A stretch of DNA of 34,202 bases. It comes from Bacteroidota bacterium (lineage in GTDB: Bacteria; Bacteroidota; Bacteroidia; B-17B0; Aurantibacillaceae). Shown piece by piece: positions 15,171 to 24,186 of the stretch. Positions within the stretch are counted from its first letter, which is position 1; every line of letters begins with the position of its first letter. The notes beneath the pieces are model-generated. The model made no database searches, had not been told where the DNA came from, and saw only the letters and a list, made by a program, of their open reading frames with translations. The position numbers were made by a program, and so were the translations under genes. The DNA is taken from positions 1 through 34,202 of the forward strand of contig JANYEQ010000107.1 of the NCBI GenBank assembly GCA_025363015.1. Reading direction: 5' to 3'.

Positions 15171-17630
15171 ATGAAAAAAATATTTTTAAGTACTTTTCTT
15201 TTTTTATCTAGTTTAATAAATGCTCAAACCTTTATTTTATCGGGTAAAGTATCTGATAAAAATGAAGCACTACCCTTTGCTACCATTATTGTAAAAGGCA
15301 CCACGCAAGGCACCAACAGTAATATTAACGGGCTTTATACTTTAAAATTACCTGCCGGCACTTATGATATCGTGTACCAATATGTAGGCTATTCAAAACG
15401 TACCGAAAGAATAGAGTTAAACGAAAATAAAACACAAAACATTACCTTAACCACCGATGGCGTTGCCCTAAAAGAAGTAGAAATAAAAGCGGGCGAAGAT
15501 CCCGCCGTTGCCATTATTAAAAAAGCAGTTAAAAAACGAAAATATTATTTAAATCAGTTAGATGCTTATACCTGTAAAGCCTATATAAAAGGCTTACAAC
15601 GCATTGATAAATTACCAAAAAATCTTTCTAAACTTATAAAATTTTCGGGAGGTAACCCCAGTGACACCAACGATTTAAAAGGTGTGGTGTATTTAAGCGA
15701 AAGCGAAAGCAAATATCATTTTAAAAAAACTAATAACGAAAAAGAAATAATGTATAGCAGCAAAGTTAGTGGTAATAACAAAGCTTTTAGTTTTAATCAA
15801 CTAAGCGATATGAAGGTTAACTTTTATCAAAACCTTGTAGAAATGGGTAATTTAAGCTCACGCCCATTTGTATCGCCCATAAACCAAAATGCATTTTTGT
15901 ATTATCGTTTTTATTTAATTGGCAAAATTACTACCGAAGGCAAAGTAATTAATAAAATAAAAGTAGTTCCCAAACGCAAAACCGATCCTTGTTTTAGAGG
16001 TATTATTTATATTCAAGATAGCACTTGGCGCATAACCAGTGCCGATTTACTTCTTACCAAAGACGCAAAAATAAATTTTGTAGATACTCTTTACATAAAA
16101 CAAATACACTCACCTGTAATAGGTGATAGTATTTGGATGCCCTTTACACTTTACTTTGGTTTTAAATTTAATGCCTTTGGCTTTATGGGCAATGGTTATT
16201 TTAATGCCAATATTAAAGAGTATGATTTAAAACCAAACTTTACACCTAATTTTTTTAAAAACGAAGTGTTTGTTGTAGAAGAAGGTGCTAATAAAAAAGA
16301 TTCGGTGTATTGGGTGGCAAACCGTGCTGTGCCCTTAACAAGCGAAGAAAAATTTGACTATCGAAAAAAAGATAGCACCGAAAAAATTACCGATACCGAT
16401 AAGTATAAAGATTCGGTAGATAGAAAAAGCAATAAATTTAATGTTTCAAATCTTATACTTGGCTACAACTATCGCGTTACAAAAAATAATTTTAGTATTG
16501 CTTTTCCGGGTATTGTAACTGATGGCTTTCAATACAACACCGTTGAAGGTTATAATTTAAGTTATAAATTTTCTATTAATAAATCGTTTGAAGATTTTAG
16601 GAATTATAGTATTACTGGCAAATCGCGTTATGGTTTTTCTAATAAATTATGGGGAGGGGAGTTAGGTTTTAATTATTTATTTAAGCCAAAAAAGTTTTCG
16701 CGTTTTGGTATAATTGTAAAATCTATTTTTGAACAATATAACCAACAAGACCCTATTTCGCCCCTTGTTAATAGCCTTTACTCGCTTTATCTTAATCGTA
16801 ATTACATGAAGGCTTTTAAAGAAACAGGTGTAGAATTAAATTATTTTACCGAAGTAAAAAATGGTATTTATTTTAATTCAACTATAAAATACGTTGAGCG
16901 CGATGTCTTAAAAAATACAAGTGATTATTTAATTAGAGATGATAAAAATATATTGTTTACAAGCAACGACCCTCGATCTGATTTTTCGCACGACTCAATA
17001 TTTACGACCAACAATGCATTAAGTGCCGAAGTAAGTTTTTCCTTTAGGTTTAAACAAAAATATTATTCTCTTCCTCATCAAAAAATAATTAGTGGCAGTA
17101 AGTATCCTCGTTTGAGTATTATTTATAAAAAAGCTTTTCCGTATTTAAACACAACTGCCAATTACGATTTAGCAAGTGCTGTTATTACTGATGATATTAA
17201 ACTAGGATTATTTGGAAAGTTTAGTTATAAACTTAGAGGTGGTGGTTTTTTAAACACACAAAAATTATTATTTATGGATTTTAAATATTTTTTGGGTAAC
17301 CAAACTGTTTTTAACACAAATGATTATTTAAGTAGCTTTAGATTATTGCCATATTATACGTTTAGTGCAGATAAATGGTACACCGAAGCCCATGGCGAGC
17401 ACCATTTTAACGGCTTTATAATAAATAAACTACCACTTATTAAAAAACTAAAAGTACAAGAAGTAATTGGTGGGCACTTTTTAGCAAGTAATAAATTAAA
17501 ATATTATTACGAATTAAATTTTGGAATTGAAAAAATATTTAAAATCATTCGTATTGATTATGTACTTGGTTATGCCCCCAACACTAAATTTAATCAAGGG
17601 TTTACCATAGGTTTAAATGCAGCATTTTAA
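15171..17630 (+). CDS. Outer-membrane protein with carboxypeptidase-like and DUF5686 domains
   Basis: An 819-residue secreted protein. The signal peptide is MKKIFLSTFLFLSSLINAQ, cleaved after residue 19. Residues 22-107 form a CarboxypepD_reg-like Ig domain (SGKVSDKNEALPFATIIVKG ... GLYTLKLPAGTYDI), as found on SusC-type proteins. From about 110 onward it matches DUF5686, which begins with an AVAIIKKAVKKRKYYLNQL helix and ends in a long beta-rich region; the final residues GLNAAF, with terminal phenylalanine, suit an outer-membrane barrel. No TonB-dependent plug is present, so it is not a SusC transporter. Its function is unknown. Only 6 bases separate it from the next gene, a TonB-like protein, so cotranscription is likely. 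Confidence 0.92.
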   Translation: MKKIFLSTFLFLSSLINAQTFILSGKVSDKNEALPFATIIVKGTTQGTNSNINGLYTLKLPAGTYDIVYQYVGYSKRTERIELNENKTQNITLTTDGVALKEVEIKAGEDPAVAIIKKAVKKRKYYLNQLDAYTCKAYIKGLQRIDKLPKNLSKLIKFSGGNPSDTNDLKGVVYLSESESKYHFKKTNNEKEIMYSSKVSGNNKAFSFNQLSDMKVNFYQNLVEMGNLSSRPFVSPINQNAFLYYRFYLIGKITTEGKVINKIKVVPKRKTDPCFRGIIYIQDSTWRITSADLLLTKDAKINFVDTLYIKQIHSPVIGDSIWMPFTLYFGFKFNAFGFMGNGYFNANIKEYDLKPNFTPNFFKNEVFVVEEGANKKDSVYWVANRAVPLTSEEKFDYRKKDSTEKITDTDKYKDSVDRKSNKFNVSNLILGYNYRVTKNNFSIAFPGIVTDGFQYNTVEGYNLSYKFSINKSFEDFRNYSITGKSRYGFSNKLWGGELGFNYLFKPKKFSRFGIIVKSIFEQYNQQDPISPLVNSLYSLYLNRNYMKAFKETGVELNYFTEVKNGIYFNSTIKYVERDVLKNTSDYLIRDDKNILFTSNDPRSDFSHDSIFTTNNALSAEVSFSFRFKQKYYSLPHQKIISGSKYPRLSIIYKKAFPYLNTTANYDLASAVITDDIKLGLFGKFSYKLRGGGFLNTQKLLFMDFKYFLGNQTVFNTNDYLSSFRLLPYYTFSADKWYTEAHGEHHFNGFIINKLPLIKKLKVQEVIGGHFLASNKLKYYYELNFGIEKIFKIIRIDYVLGYAPNTKFNQGFTIGLNAAF

Positions 17631-17636
17631 AAATTA

Positions 17637-18440
17637 ATGAGCAGTATGTTTAAAAAAAGTATAATAATAGTGTTATTATTAAATATGTTTTGTCTCTATG
17701 CACAAATATCGCCTACGAGTTTAGAATATGAAGCGCAAGCTATTGGTGGAAAAGAACATATTGAACAAATTTTACAAACCCAATTAACCTTACCAAAAAC
17801 TATTTTAACGTCAAATTTTGACACCAAACTCATTACTTTTTTTGATTTAGATTCGAATGGAAATGCTATTAATATTAAAATAGAAGGTAAAGTAAATAAT
17901 GCACTAAGAAATGAAGTAATAAGAATGTTTTATTTTTTTAGATTTTATAAAACAATTAATTTACCGAATCAAAGCCGCCCTTATTTTTTAATGTTTAATT
18001 TAAGTACCGAAAAATATAAGCGTTATTTTAAACAAAAAAATAAACTAAGTTTAAAAAAACAATTACTTGCCGATAGTAGTTATAAAATTTTCACTAAAGC
18101 GGATAAATCGCCAGAGTATTATAAAAATGGAGAGGAAGGATTAAACGATTTTATTTTAACAACAATTGAATATCCAAAACTAGCTATTGAAAAATCGGTA
18201 GAAGGCACTGTAGTAATAGAGTTTGTTGTTGAAACGAATGGTTATGTATCAAATATTATTGTAAAGCAAGGAGTAAATACAGGTTGTAGCGAAGAGGCAA
18301 TGCGTTTAATAAAACAAACTAAATGGCAGCCTGCAATTTTAAATCACAAATGTGTAAGGTATAAAACAAATTACCCTATTACCTTTAATTTACGAAACAA
18401 TAATAAAGATAATTCTAGCTCGGGTTTACTTGGGCAATAA
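17637..18440 (+). CDS. Periplasmic TonB-like protein with tandem TonB C-terminal folds
   Basis: A 267-residue protein with a cleavable-looking signal peptide (MFKKSIIIVLLLNMFCLYAQ); the ATG at 17646 is as plausible as that at 17637. The C-terminal part, about residues 165-255, is a clear TonB_C domain (YPKLAIEKSVEGTVVIEFVV ... WQPAILNHKCVRYKTNYPITF). Residues 55-115 look like a second, diverged copy (FFDLDSNGNAINIKIEG ... RPYFLMFNLS). It lacks the proline-rich linker and inner-membrane anchor of a true energy transducer, so it may bind envelope partners rather than transduce proton-motive force. The last 15 bases overlap the convergent wecA-like gene. A functional link with the adjacent DUF5686 protein is likely from the 6-base spacing. 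Confidence 0.85.
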   Translation: MSSMFKKSIIIVLLLNMFCLYAQISPTSLEYEAQAIGGKEHIEQILQTQLTLPKTILTSNFDTKLITFFDLDSNGNAINIKIEGKVNNALRNEVIRMFYFFRFYKTINLPNQSRPYFLMFNLSTEKYKRYFKQKNKLSLKKQLLADSSYKIFTKADKSPEYYKNGEEGLNDFILTTIEYPKLAIEKSVEGTVVIEFVVETNGYVSNIIVKQGVNTGCSEEAMRLIKQTKWQPAILNHKCVRYKTNYPITFNLRNNNKDNSSSGLLGQ

Positions 18441-19520
18441 TTTTTTTTGATGCTTGTTGCGTATATGAATCACCGTAAATAAAAACGATAAACTACACAT
18501 TAATACGGTAATTAAACTTAACGTAGCTTCTTTAAAATAAAACGAAAAAAAGGATGCTGCAATGGTTAGTACTGTAAATATATATACAACTATAACTGTT
18601 TTAACGTGGCTATAACCACAATCCAACAACATGTGGTGAATATGTGTTCTATCGGCTGTAAATGGCGATTGCCCCTTAATGGCTCGTAAAATAAAAACAC
18701 GCAAGGTATCTAAAAGTGGGTAAATTAAAGCACTAATTACAAATACAGGCTTACTAACTTGTACCCAAACACCATCTAAATTTTGTATAGGGAATTCAAT
18801 TAATTTAAATGAAAGCACACTAATAAACATACCTATTACTAAGGAGCCCGAATCGCCCATAAATATTTTGGCTGGCGAAAAATTAAAAATTAAAAAGCCG
18901 CCTAATGCACCAGCTAATGCAAATGATAAAGCAGCATACGGAAATTCGTTGGCAACAATGAACCAAGTGCCAAACGTGCAGCAGATGATAAAGCCCACAC
19001 CAGCAGCTAATCCATCAATGCCATCAATTAAATTAAAAGCATTAACCACCACAACATACGTAAAAATAGATAAAAAAACACTCCCCCAATTAGGTATATC
19101 ATACACCCCAAACACACCGTGTAAACTGGTAATTCTAATATCACCCATTAATACTAAAATTAAGGCTACTACAATATGTGCAAATAATTTTTTTACAGGT
19201 GCTGTGCCAATAATATCGTCTTTAACGCCTACAAAAAATAAAATTAAACTACATGCTACTATTAGTTTAAACTCTTTTACTGATTGAAAAATTTTATCGT
19301 AATAAAGCATGTCATCAATACTATACCATAAGGCAAATGCAAATAAAGTGCCTGCATAAATAATAATACCGCCTATAGTAGGCACCGAGCGTTTATGAAT
19401 TTTACGATCTTCGGTAGGCACATCTATTAAGCGCTTTAAAACAGCCACCTTTATTAAAGCAGGCGTTGAATAAAGCACAACAATAAAAGACGTTAAAAAA
19501 ACAAGTACTAAGGTTGCCAT
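18426..19520 (-). CDS. WecA/TagO-like undecaprenyl-phosphate GlcNAc-1-phosphate transferase
   Basis: A 364-residue polytopic membrane enzyme of the MraY/WecA family. It transfers a HexNAc-1-phosphate from a UDP-sugar to undecaprenyl phosphate, the first step of O-antigen, capsule or similar glycan synthesis. Catalytic motifs are visible: DDIIG at residues 101-105 (Asp pair), NLIDGIDGL at 163-171, MGDSGSL at 221-227 and the HIHH segment at 293-296 that marks the WecA/TagO branch rather than MraY. About ten or eleven helices are expected. Its ATG abuts the stop of the Wzi-like gene, so it is the last gene of a gmd-fcl-Wzi-wecA unit. Its 3' end overlaps the TonB-like gene by 15 bases. Confidence 0.93.
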   Translation of the reverse strand: MATLVLVFLTSFIVVLYSTPALIKVAVLKRLIDVPTEDRKIHKRSVPTIGGIIIYAGTLFAFALWYSIDDMLYYDKIFQSVKEFKLIVACSLILFFVGVKDDIIGTAPVKKLFAHIVVALILVLMGDIRITSLHGVFGVYDIPNWGSVFLSIFTYVVVVNAFNLIDGIDGLAAGVGFIICCTFGTWFIVANEFPYAALSFALAGALGGFLIFNFSPAKIFMGDSGSLVIGMFISVLSFKLIEFPIQNLDGVWVQVSKPVFVISALIYPLLDTLRVFILRAIKGQSPFTADRTHIHHMLLDCGYSHVKTVIVVYIFTVLTIAASFFSFYFKEATLSLITVLMCSLSFLFTVIHIRNKHQKKLLPK

Positions 19521-21071
19521 TTAAAAATCGTAATAGGTATTATATAAATTTGTTTTAAAGCCAAAATACACATAGTTAGTTTGGTTATTTAAGTTGTTAA
19601 AGTTATTAAAATTTTGCACACGATAGTTAACGCCTATGTTTACATTTAAATTATACGATGGATTTATTAAATACCCAACTTTAGCATTGAGCATCGATAC
19701 AGTATAATAATAATTGTTATTAAGCGGTACAACTTGGTAGTTATATTTTACGTTGGTAAAAAATCGTTTAAATTTATAATCCGCTACAACAACTAATTCT
19801 TGCCCATAATTAGGTGTAAATGCTATGTTTTGGTTGTAATGTGAGTAAGGTTGTAAAATTGTAGTACTATTTGTACTTAAACCCAAGTAACTTCTTTCGC
19901 TTACATAATTATATTCTGTTTGAAAAAATAAATTTTTTATACTAAAGGCATCAAAATAATTTAAACCTGTTTGGTAGCCCCAACTGTTTCCTAATGTGTT
20001 GGTATTACTTAAATCATCTAACATTATTTGCCCATAAATATTTAATTTATTGGTTATTTTAAATTTTATATCGCTACCAATTAAAATATTATTTTTAGTA
20101 TTTAAGCCAAAGCGTGTAAGATTGGTATAAATAATAGGGTTAAAATATTCCCAACTCAAATGTTGTTTGTTTTTAGTATCGCCTGCCTGCCATATTAGGC
20201 CTTGAAAAAAACTAATATTTAAAAATTTAGTGGCATTAATACTTAGGTATTGAAAACTTGCCGCTTTTTTTTGAAACAAACGTTCGGCATAGGGCGAAAG
20301 AATTGCACTTGCCGACACTAAATTCATAAATACTGCATATATATTTGAATATTGTACTCTGCCTTTAAACCATTGTTGGGTAATGCGCGCATAAGGATAG
20401 TTAAATGCATTATCGCTTAACAATAAAGAGCGATAACCGTTGCCAATTTTTTGTTTACCGTGCCCCACTTGTATATTTAAGTTTTTTAAAGCTTGATACG
20501 AAAAAAAGCCAGAAGAAAAAGCATAATCAAAGCCATTACTTTTAAAAGCCTTCCAGCGGCCTTGTCCAGGTATAACGGTTGTTAGCTTTGCACTATTGAA
20601 AATATAGTTTGGAAACTGCGATTGATTTTCGGCAAATAAGGTTTCGAAATAAAAATTTTTGCCAATGCTTCCACTTCCTATAAAGCCGCGTGTATTATTA
20701 TTTAATCGGCGGCTAATGGTATCGGCAAAATCTTTACCTAATTCTAAATTTAAAATGGGATCTAATCGTAATTTAAAATTTTCGTTAGGAGGTTCAACGC
20801 GCACTACGTGTTTAATAAACATAACATCTAAAGCAGGATCGTCGGTTATGTATTTAAAAATACGATGCGTATCGGCAATATGCTCATACTTTTGTGAAAA
20901 AAACGGAATATAAGGTTGTATGCTAGAATGTATATTAGAATCTTTTTTTGCTAATTGTTTTTGCGTTAGAAAATTAAAACTATAATCGTTGGGTAAATTG
21001 TAAAATTGGGCAACAGAAATTAAAAATGATAAATTAAAAATTATAAATAATGGTATGTGTTTTTTTATCAT
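19521..21071 (-). CDS. Wzi/RemB-like outer-membrane beta-barrel protein
   Basis: A 516-residue protein with a signal peptide (residues 1-21, ending SVAQ), rich in aromatic beta-strand repeats and ending YNTYYDF, an outer-membrane-type C-terminus. The block GHGKQKIGNGYRSLLLSDNA near residues 205-225 with the following YPYARITQQW resembles capsule-assembly Wzi barrels and the related gliding-motility protein RemB. Wzi anchors group 1 capsule at the surface by binding the polymer. Placed directly after GDP-fucose synthesis genes and directly before a WecA-like enzyme (no intervening base), a role in surface-glycan attachment is the best guess. The similarity is motif-level, so Wzi against RemB cannot be decided here. 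Confidence 0.75.
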   Translation of the reverse strand: MIKKHIPLFIIFNLSFLISVAQFYNLPNDYSFNFLTQKQLAKKDSNIHSSIQPYIPFFSQKYEHIADTHRIFKYITDDPALDVMFIKHVVRVEPPNENFKLRLDPILNLELGKDFADTISRRLNNNTRGFIGSGSIGKNFYFETLFAENQSQFPNYIFNSAKLTTVIPGQGRWKAFKSNGFDYAFSSGFFSYQALKNLNIQVGHGKQKIGNGYRSLLLSDNAFNYPYARITQQWFKGRVQYSNIYAVFMNLVSASAILSPYAERLFQKKAASFQYLSINATKFLNISFFQGLIWQAGDTKNKQHLSWEYFNPIIYTNLTRFGLNTKNNILIGSDIKFKITNKLNIYGQIMLDDLSNTNTLGNSWGYQTGLNYFDAFSIKNLFFQTEYNYVSERSYLGLSTNSTTILQPYSHYNQNIAFTPNYGQELVVVADYKFKRFFTNVKYNYQVVPLNNNYYYTVSMLNAKVGYLINPSYNLNVNIGVNYRVQNFNNFNNLNNQTNYVYFGFKTNLYNTYYDF

Positions 21072-21136
21072 TTTATAGCTTTAATGCATTTAGGTTAATT
21101 GTCCTATTAACTTATTGCCAAATTATCTAATTAAGT

Positions 21137-22078
21137 TTACCAAACTTTTACATTTTCCTTTTTCTTAAAATCTTCGTAAACTAATTTTATTCCTTCGGGC
21201 AATTCAATTTTATGTTTCCACCCTAAAGAGTGTAAAAATGATACATCCATTAATTTACGAGGTGTACCATCGGGCTTTGTTAAATCGTGTTTTATTTCGC
21301 CGGTATAACCAACAGTTTTTTGTATTAAAAGTGCTAAATCTTTAATGGTTAAATCGGTTCCGCTGCCTATATTTACGTGCTTTAAACCGCTGTAATTATG
21401 CATTAAATACACACAGGCATCGCCTAAATCATCGGCATGTAAAAACTCGCGCATAGGGCTACCGGTGCCCCACATTTCTACAAAAGGTAAATTTTGTTCT
21501 TTAGCGTCGTGAAATTTTCGAATTAACGCAGGTAAAACATGGCTATTGTTTAAATTGTAATTATCATTAGGACCATACATATTTGTAGGCATGACGCTAA
21601 TAAAATCGCAACCGTATTGGCGCTTATAGCTTTCTATCATTTTAATACCAGCAATTTTTGCAATGGCATAGGGTTCGTTAGTTTCTTCTAAATAACCACT
21701 TAGTAAATAGTCTTCTTTTAAGGGTTGAGGGGCTAACTTAGGGTAGATACAAGAGCTTCCTAAAAACAATAATTTTTTTACGTTAGTTAAATACGCATTA
21801 TGAATAATGTTGTTTTGAATCATTAAATTTTCATAAATAAAATCGGCGCGGTAAGTATTGTTTGCTTGAATGCCACCAACTTTTGCCGCTGCTAAAAAAA
21901 CGTATTCAGGTTTTTCGCTTTCAAAAAATGTGCTTACTGCTTGTGAATTGCGCAAATCTAATTCGGCACTAGTTTTTAAAATAAAATTTGTAAAGCCTTT
22001 TTGTTTAAGGTTACGTAAAATGGCCGAGCCTACCATTCCTCGGTGCCCAGCGATGTATATTTTAGATGCTTTTTCCAT
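21137..22078 (-). CDS. fcl: GDP-L-fucose synthase
   Basis: A bifunctional epimerase/reductase that turns GDP-4-keto-6-deoxy-D-mannose into GDP-L-fucose with NADPH in the cytosol. The 313-residue length is typical. Motifs: Rossmann GHRGMVG at residues 11-17, the active-site SSC at 108-110 (S108 and C110) and the YxxxK pair Y137 and K141 (EPYAIAK). The substrate-binding block [12 protein letters not shown] follows, and then [15 protein letters not shown]. It acts directly after Gmd, whose gene is upstream on the same strand; 162 bases separate the two and contain a pseudogene remnant. It is followed by the Wzi-like gene after 65 bases. The identification is secure. Confidence 0.97.
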   Translation of the reverse strand: MEKASKIYIAGHRGMVGSAILRNLKQKGFTNFILKTSAELDLRNSQAVSTFFESEKPEYVFLAAAKVGGIQANNTYRADFIYENLMIQNNIIHNAYLTNVKKLLFLGSSCIYPKLAPQPLKEDYLLSGYLEETNEPYAIAKIAGIKMIESYKRQYGCDFISVMPTNMYGPNDNYNLNNSHVLPALIRKFHDAKEQNLPFVEMWGTGSPMREFLHADDLGDACVYLMHNYSGLKHVNIGSGTDLTIKDLALLIQKTVGYTGEIKHDLTKPDGTPRKLMDVSFLHSLGWKHKIELPEGIKLVYEDFKKKENVKVW

Positions 22079-22107
22079 TTACAATTTTACCTTTTAAATT
22101 ATCTATG

Positions 22108-22239
22108 TTAGATGATTTGAACATAATTAATATCTTTTAAAATTTCACTAAACACAAATGGAATAAGCGACTCTTTTGTTACCATGTCAAAATTTTTAAA
22201 TCCAGTTTCAAATTCAATTAAAAAATTTAAATCACTATT
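22108..22239 (-). pseudogene. Remnant of an MNT-type nucleotidyltransferase (MntA-like)
   Basis: In the gmd-fcl gap the minus strand holds an open stretch ending at TAA (22108-22110) that translates SDLNFLIEFETGFKNFD, then directly MVTKESLIPF, then VFSEILKDINYVQII. These are the two halves of a minimal MNT nucleotidyltransferase: the strand with the metal-site acidic residues (normally SDIDLLVEFE) and the C-terminal (K)VDLVTKEAL...ILKEVxYV block. Roughly 25-30 residues between them are missing, in frame. The N-terminal GSRARG loop is missing too, replaced by the end of gmd. The second metal-site aspartate has become Asn (SDLN). No start codon fits. I read it as a deleted, inactive relic of an MntA-type gene; such genes usually partner a HEPN toxin. 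Confidence 0.7.
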
Positions 22240-22240
22240 T

Positions 22241-23329
22241 TTACTCTTTATAGTTCAAAATTTTATGCCCACCATCTAGTAAGTATTTATCTCTTTTAAA
22301 TAGTTCTACATCGGCAGCCACCATTTCTTTGCACAACTCGGCAACGGTGTAAGTGGGTGTCCAACCTAATTTTTGTTTTGCTTTTGTGGCATCTCCCACT
22401 AATAAATCTACTTCGGCTGGGCGGTAGTATTTTGGGTCAATTTCAACTAAAATTTTGCCTGTAGCAACATCCATTCCTTTTTCGTTTTCGGCTTTACCTT
22501 CCCATTTTATACTAACTCCTACTTGCGCAAAAGCCATGTTTATAAATTCGCGTACAGTAATTTTTATGCCTGTTGCTAATACAAAATCATCAGGAGTATC
22601 TTGCTGTAACATACGCCACATGCCCTCTACATAATCTTTAGCATGACCCCAATCGCGCTCACTATCTATGTTCCCCATAAATAACTTATCTTGTAAGCCT
22701 AAGCTAATTTTAGCAACGGCGCGTGTTATTTTGCGTGTTACAAAGGTTTCGCCGCGTAAAGGGCTTTCGTGATTAAATAAAATACCATTACAGGCATACA
22801 TGCCATAGGCTTCGCGGTAATTTTTGGTAATCCAAAAGGCATATAATTTTGCTACACCATAAGGGCTGCGTGGGTAAAAAGGGGTAGTTTCTTTTTGTGG
22901 AATTTCTTGCACTAAACCATATAATTCGCTTGTAGAAGCTTGATAAAAGCGAGTTTTTTTCTCTAAACCCAAAATACGAATAGCTTCTAAAATACGAAGA
23001 GTTCCAATTCCATCAGCATTAGCAGTGTATTCGGGTGTATCAAAACTAACTTTTACGTGGCTCATTGCCGCCAGGTTATATATTTCGTCGGGCTTTACCT
23101 CTTGCACAATTCGTATTAGATTAGTGCTGTCGGTTAAATCGCCATGGTGTAATTTAAAATTTACGTGTTTTTCGTGTTGGTCTTGATACAGGTGGTCAAT
23201 ACGATCCGTATTAAATAACGAACTGCGACGTTTAACGCCGTGTACCTCGTAACCCTTACTTAATAGTAATTCAGATAGGTATGCGCCATCTTGCCCTGTA
23301 ACGCCGGTAATTAATGCAACTTTTGCCAT
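22241..23329 (-). CDS. gmd: GDP-mannose 4,6-dehydratase
   Basis: Converts GDP-D-mannose to GDP-4-keto-6-deoxy-D-mannose, the first committed step to GDP-L-fucose (also to GDP-rhamnose, colitose or perosamine precursors). It is a 362-residue extended SDR. The NADP-binding motif is GVTGQDG at residues 9-15, with VKRR at 32-35 for the cofactor phosphate. Catalytic T133 and E135 lie in STSELYG, and Y157 and K161 in [19 protein letters not shown] and the C-terminal [16 protein letters not shown] are family hallmarks. It is first in the minus-strand glycan unit. A TAnnTTTG box (23368-23375) lies 39 bases upstream. The identification is secure. Confidence 0.97.
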   Translation of the reverse strand: MAKVALITGVTGQDGAYLSELLLSKGYEVHGVKRRSSLFNTDRIDHLYQDQHEKHVNFKLHHGDLTDSTNLIRIVQEVKPDEIYNLAAMSHVKVSFDTPEYTANADGIGTLRILEAIRILGLEKKTRFYQASTSELYGLVQEIPQKETTPFYPRSPYGVAKLYAFWITKNYREAYGMYACNGILFNHESPLRGETFVTRKITRAVAKISLGLQDKLFMGNIDSERDWGHAKDYVEGMWRMLQQDTPDDFVLATGIKITVREFINMAFAQVGVSIKWEGKAENEKGMDVATGKILVEIDPKYYRPAEVDLLVGDATKAKQKLGWTPTYTVAELCKEMVAADVELFKRDKYLLDGGHKILNYKE

Positions 23330-23367
23330 AATAGTTTAAAAGAATAGCAATATTACAAAAAATTAAC

Positions 23368-23375
23368 CAAAATTA
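23368..23375 (-). promoter_or_regulatory. -7 promoter box of gmd
   Basis: TAATTTTG on the minus strand, a full TAnnTTTG match 39 bases before the gmd ATG; no good TTG at -33. Confidence 0.45.
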
Positions 23376-23443
23376 TGGAATAATTGAAGCCTAACTTGCG
23401 TTGAATTTATTTATATTTACACCTAACAAAAATTATTAATGCA

Positions 23444-23683
23444 ATGAAATCTACATTCACAAAAAAAAATTATTACATTTTAATTACGGGTATATTATTA
23501 ATTGCTTTAGGCTATGTGCTTATGATTGGTGGCGGTAGCGAAGACCCCAATGTATTTAACCCTGCAATTTTTGATTTTCAGCGCATTACCTTGGCACCTA
23601 TTGTGTGTTTATTGGGCTTTGCAGCTATTATCATAGCCATTATGTGGCGCCCAAAAGTAACCGAAGTAGAGGCCATTAAATAA
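23444..23683 (+). CDS. DUF3098 small membrane protein
   Basis: A 79-residue protein with two transmembrane helices (about residues 9-29 and 50-69) and a short linker with the family hallmark GGGSEDPNVFNPAIFDFQR, then ITLAPIVCLLGF. DUF3098 proteins are near universal in Bacteroidota and in many genomes lie beside ftsX and uppP, suggesting a cell-envelope role, but no function is known. Here the neighbours differ: divergent gmd upstream and a small membrane protein downstream whose ATG overlaps this stop codon by one base (TAATG), so the two are translationally coupled. The start at 23444 matches family length. Confidence 0.93.
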   Translation: MKSTFTKKNYYILITGILLIALGYVLMIGGGSEDPNVFNPAIFDFQRITLAPIVCLLGFAAIIIAIMWRPKVTEVEAIK

Positions 23684-24096
23684 TGGATATCACAACTACA
23701 GCATCATCGCCTCTGTTACCTAAAAAAAATAAGTTTAAAAAATTTATTGCTATTACACTAATTTGTGTAATTGTAGTTTGGTTTATTTACTATTTTATTT
23801 GTGGTATAACTTACAGCGAGGGTACTCGCAGTGGTATATTAACTAAAGTGAGCAAAAAAGGTTTTGTTTTTAAAACTTACGAAGGCGATTTAAATATTGG
23901 TGGTTTTAGCCAAGGCGATGGCACTATTATGCCAAACAGCCAATTTAAATTTTCGGTAACAGATGTAGCTATTTACAATAAGTTACAAGAAAAAGAGGGT
24001 AAAAAAATTGTGTTGCATTACAAACAAGTAATAAAAAACTTTTTTTGGCAGGGCGAAACCGATTATTTTATTTACGATGTTACCGATGTAAAATAA
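23683..24096 (+). CDS. Conserved single-pass membrane protein, unknown function
   Basis: A 137-residue protein with a basic N-terminus, one membrane helix at about residues 21-43 and a C-terminal domain outside the cytosol. The domain contains SEGTRSGILTKVSKKGFVFKT and the YEGDLNIGG block, later KIVLHYKQ and a W-x-G-x-T/D-Y pattern. I recognise this as a small Bacteroidota family; members have been annotated in databases as '6-phosphogluconate dehydrogenase', which the sequence does not support since no Rossmann motif exists. It overlaps the DUF3098 gene by one base, so both are made together. The function is unknown. Confidence 0.85.
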   Translation: MDITTTASSPLLPKKNKFKKFIAITLICVIVVWFIYYFICGITYSEGTRSGILTKVSKKGFVFKTYEGDLNIGGFSQGDGTIMPNSQFKFSVTDVAIYNKLQEKEGKKIVLHYKQVIKNFFWQGETDYFIYDVTDVK

Positions 24097-24157
24097 AAAT
24101 TACACCAACTATACACCTCAATTTTTTTAAATTATAGTACCATTACAAATTTTAGAA

Positions 24158-24165
24158 TATATTTG
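24158..24165 (+). promoter_or_regulatory. -7 promoter box of the PNGase F-like gene
   Basis: TATATTTG matches TAnnTTTG and ends 21 bases before the ATG at 24187. No TTG at the -33 distance. Confidence 0.5.
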
Positions 24166-24186
24166 TAATAAAATCTAAATCGTTTT

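Noticed and set aside
23401-23419. TTG with TATATTTA as a promoter for the DUF3098 gene.
   Set aside because: The spacer is only 8 bases and the box lacks the final G; no better -33 element was found.
23683-24096. A 6-phosphogluconate dehydrogenase identity for the small membrane protein.
   Set aside because: It has no Rossmann motif or dehydrogenase residues and is far too short; the name is a carried-over database label.
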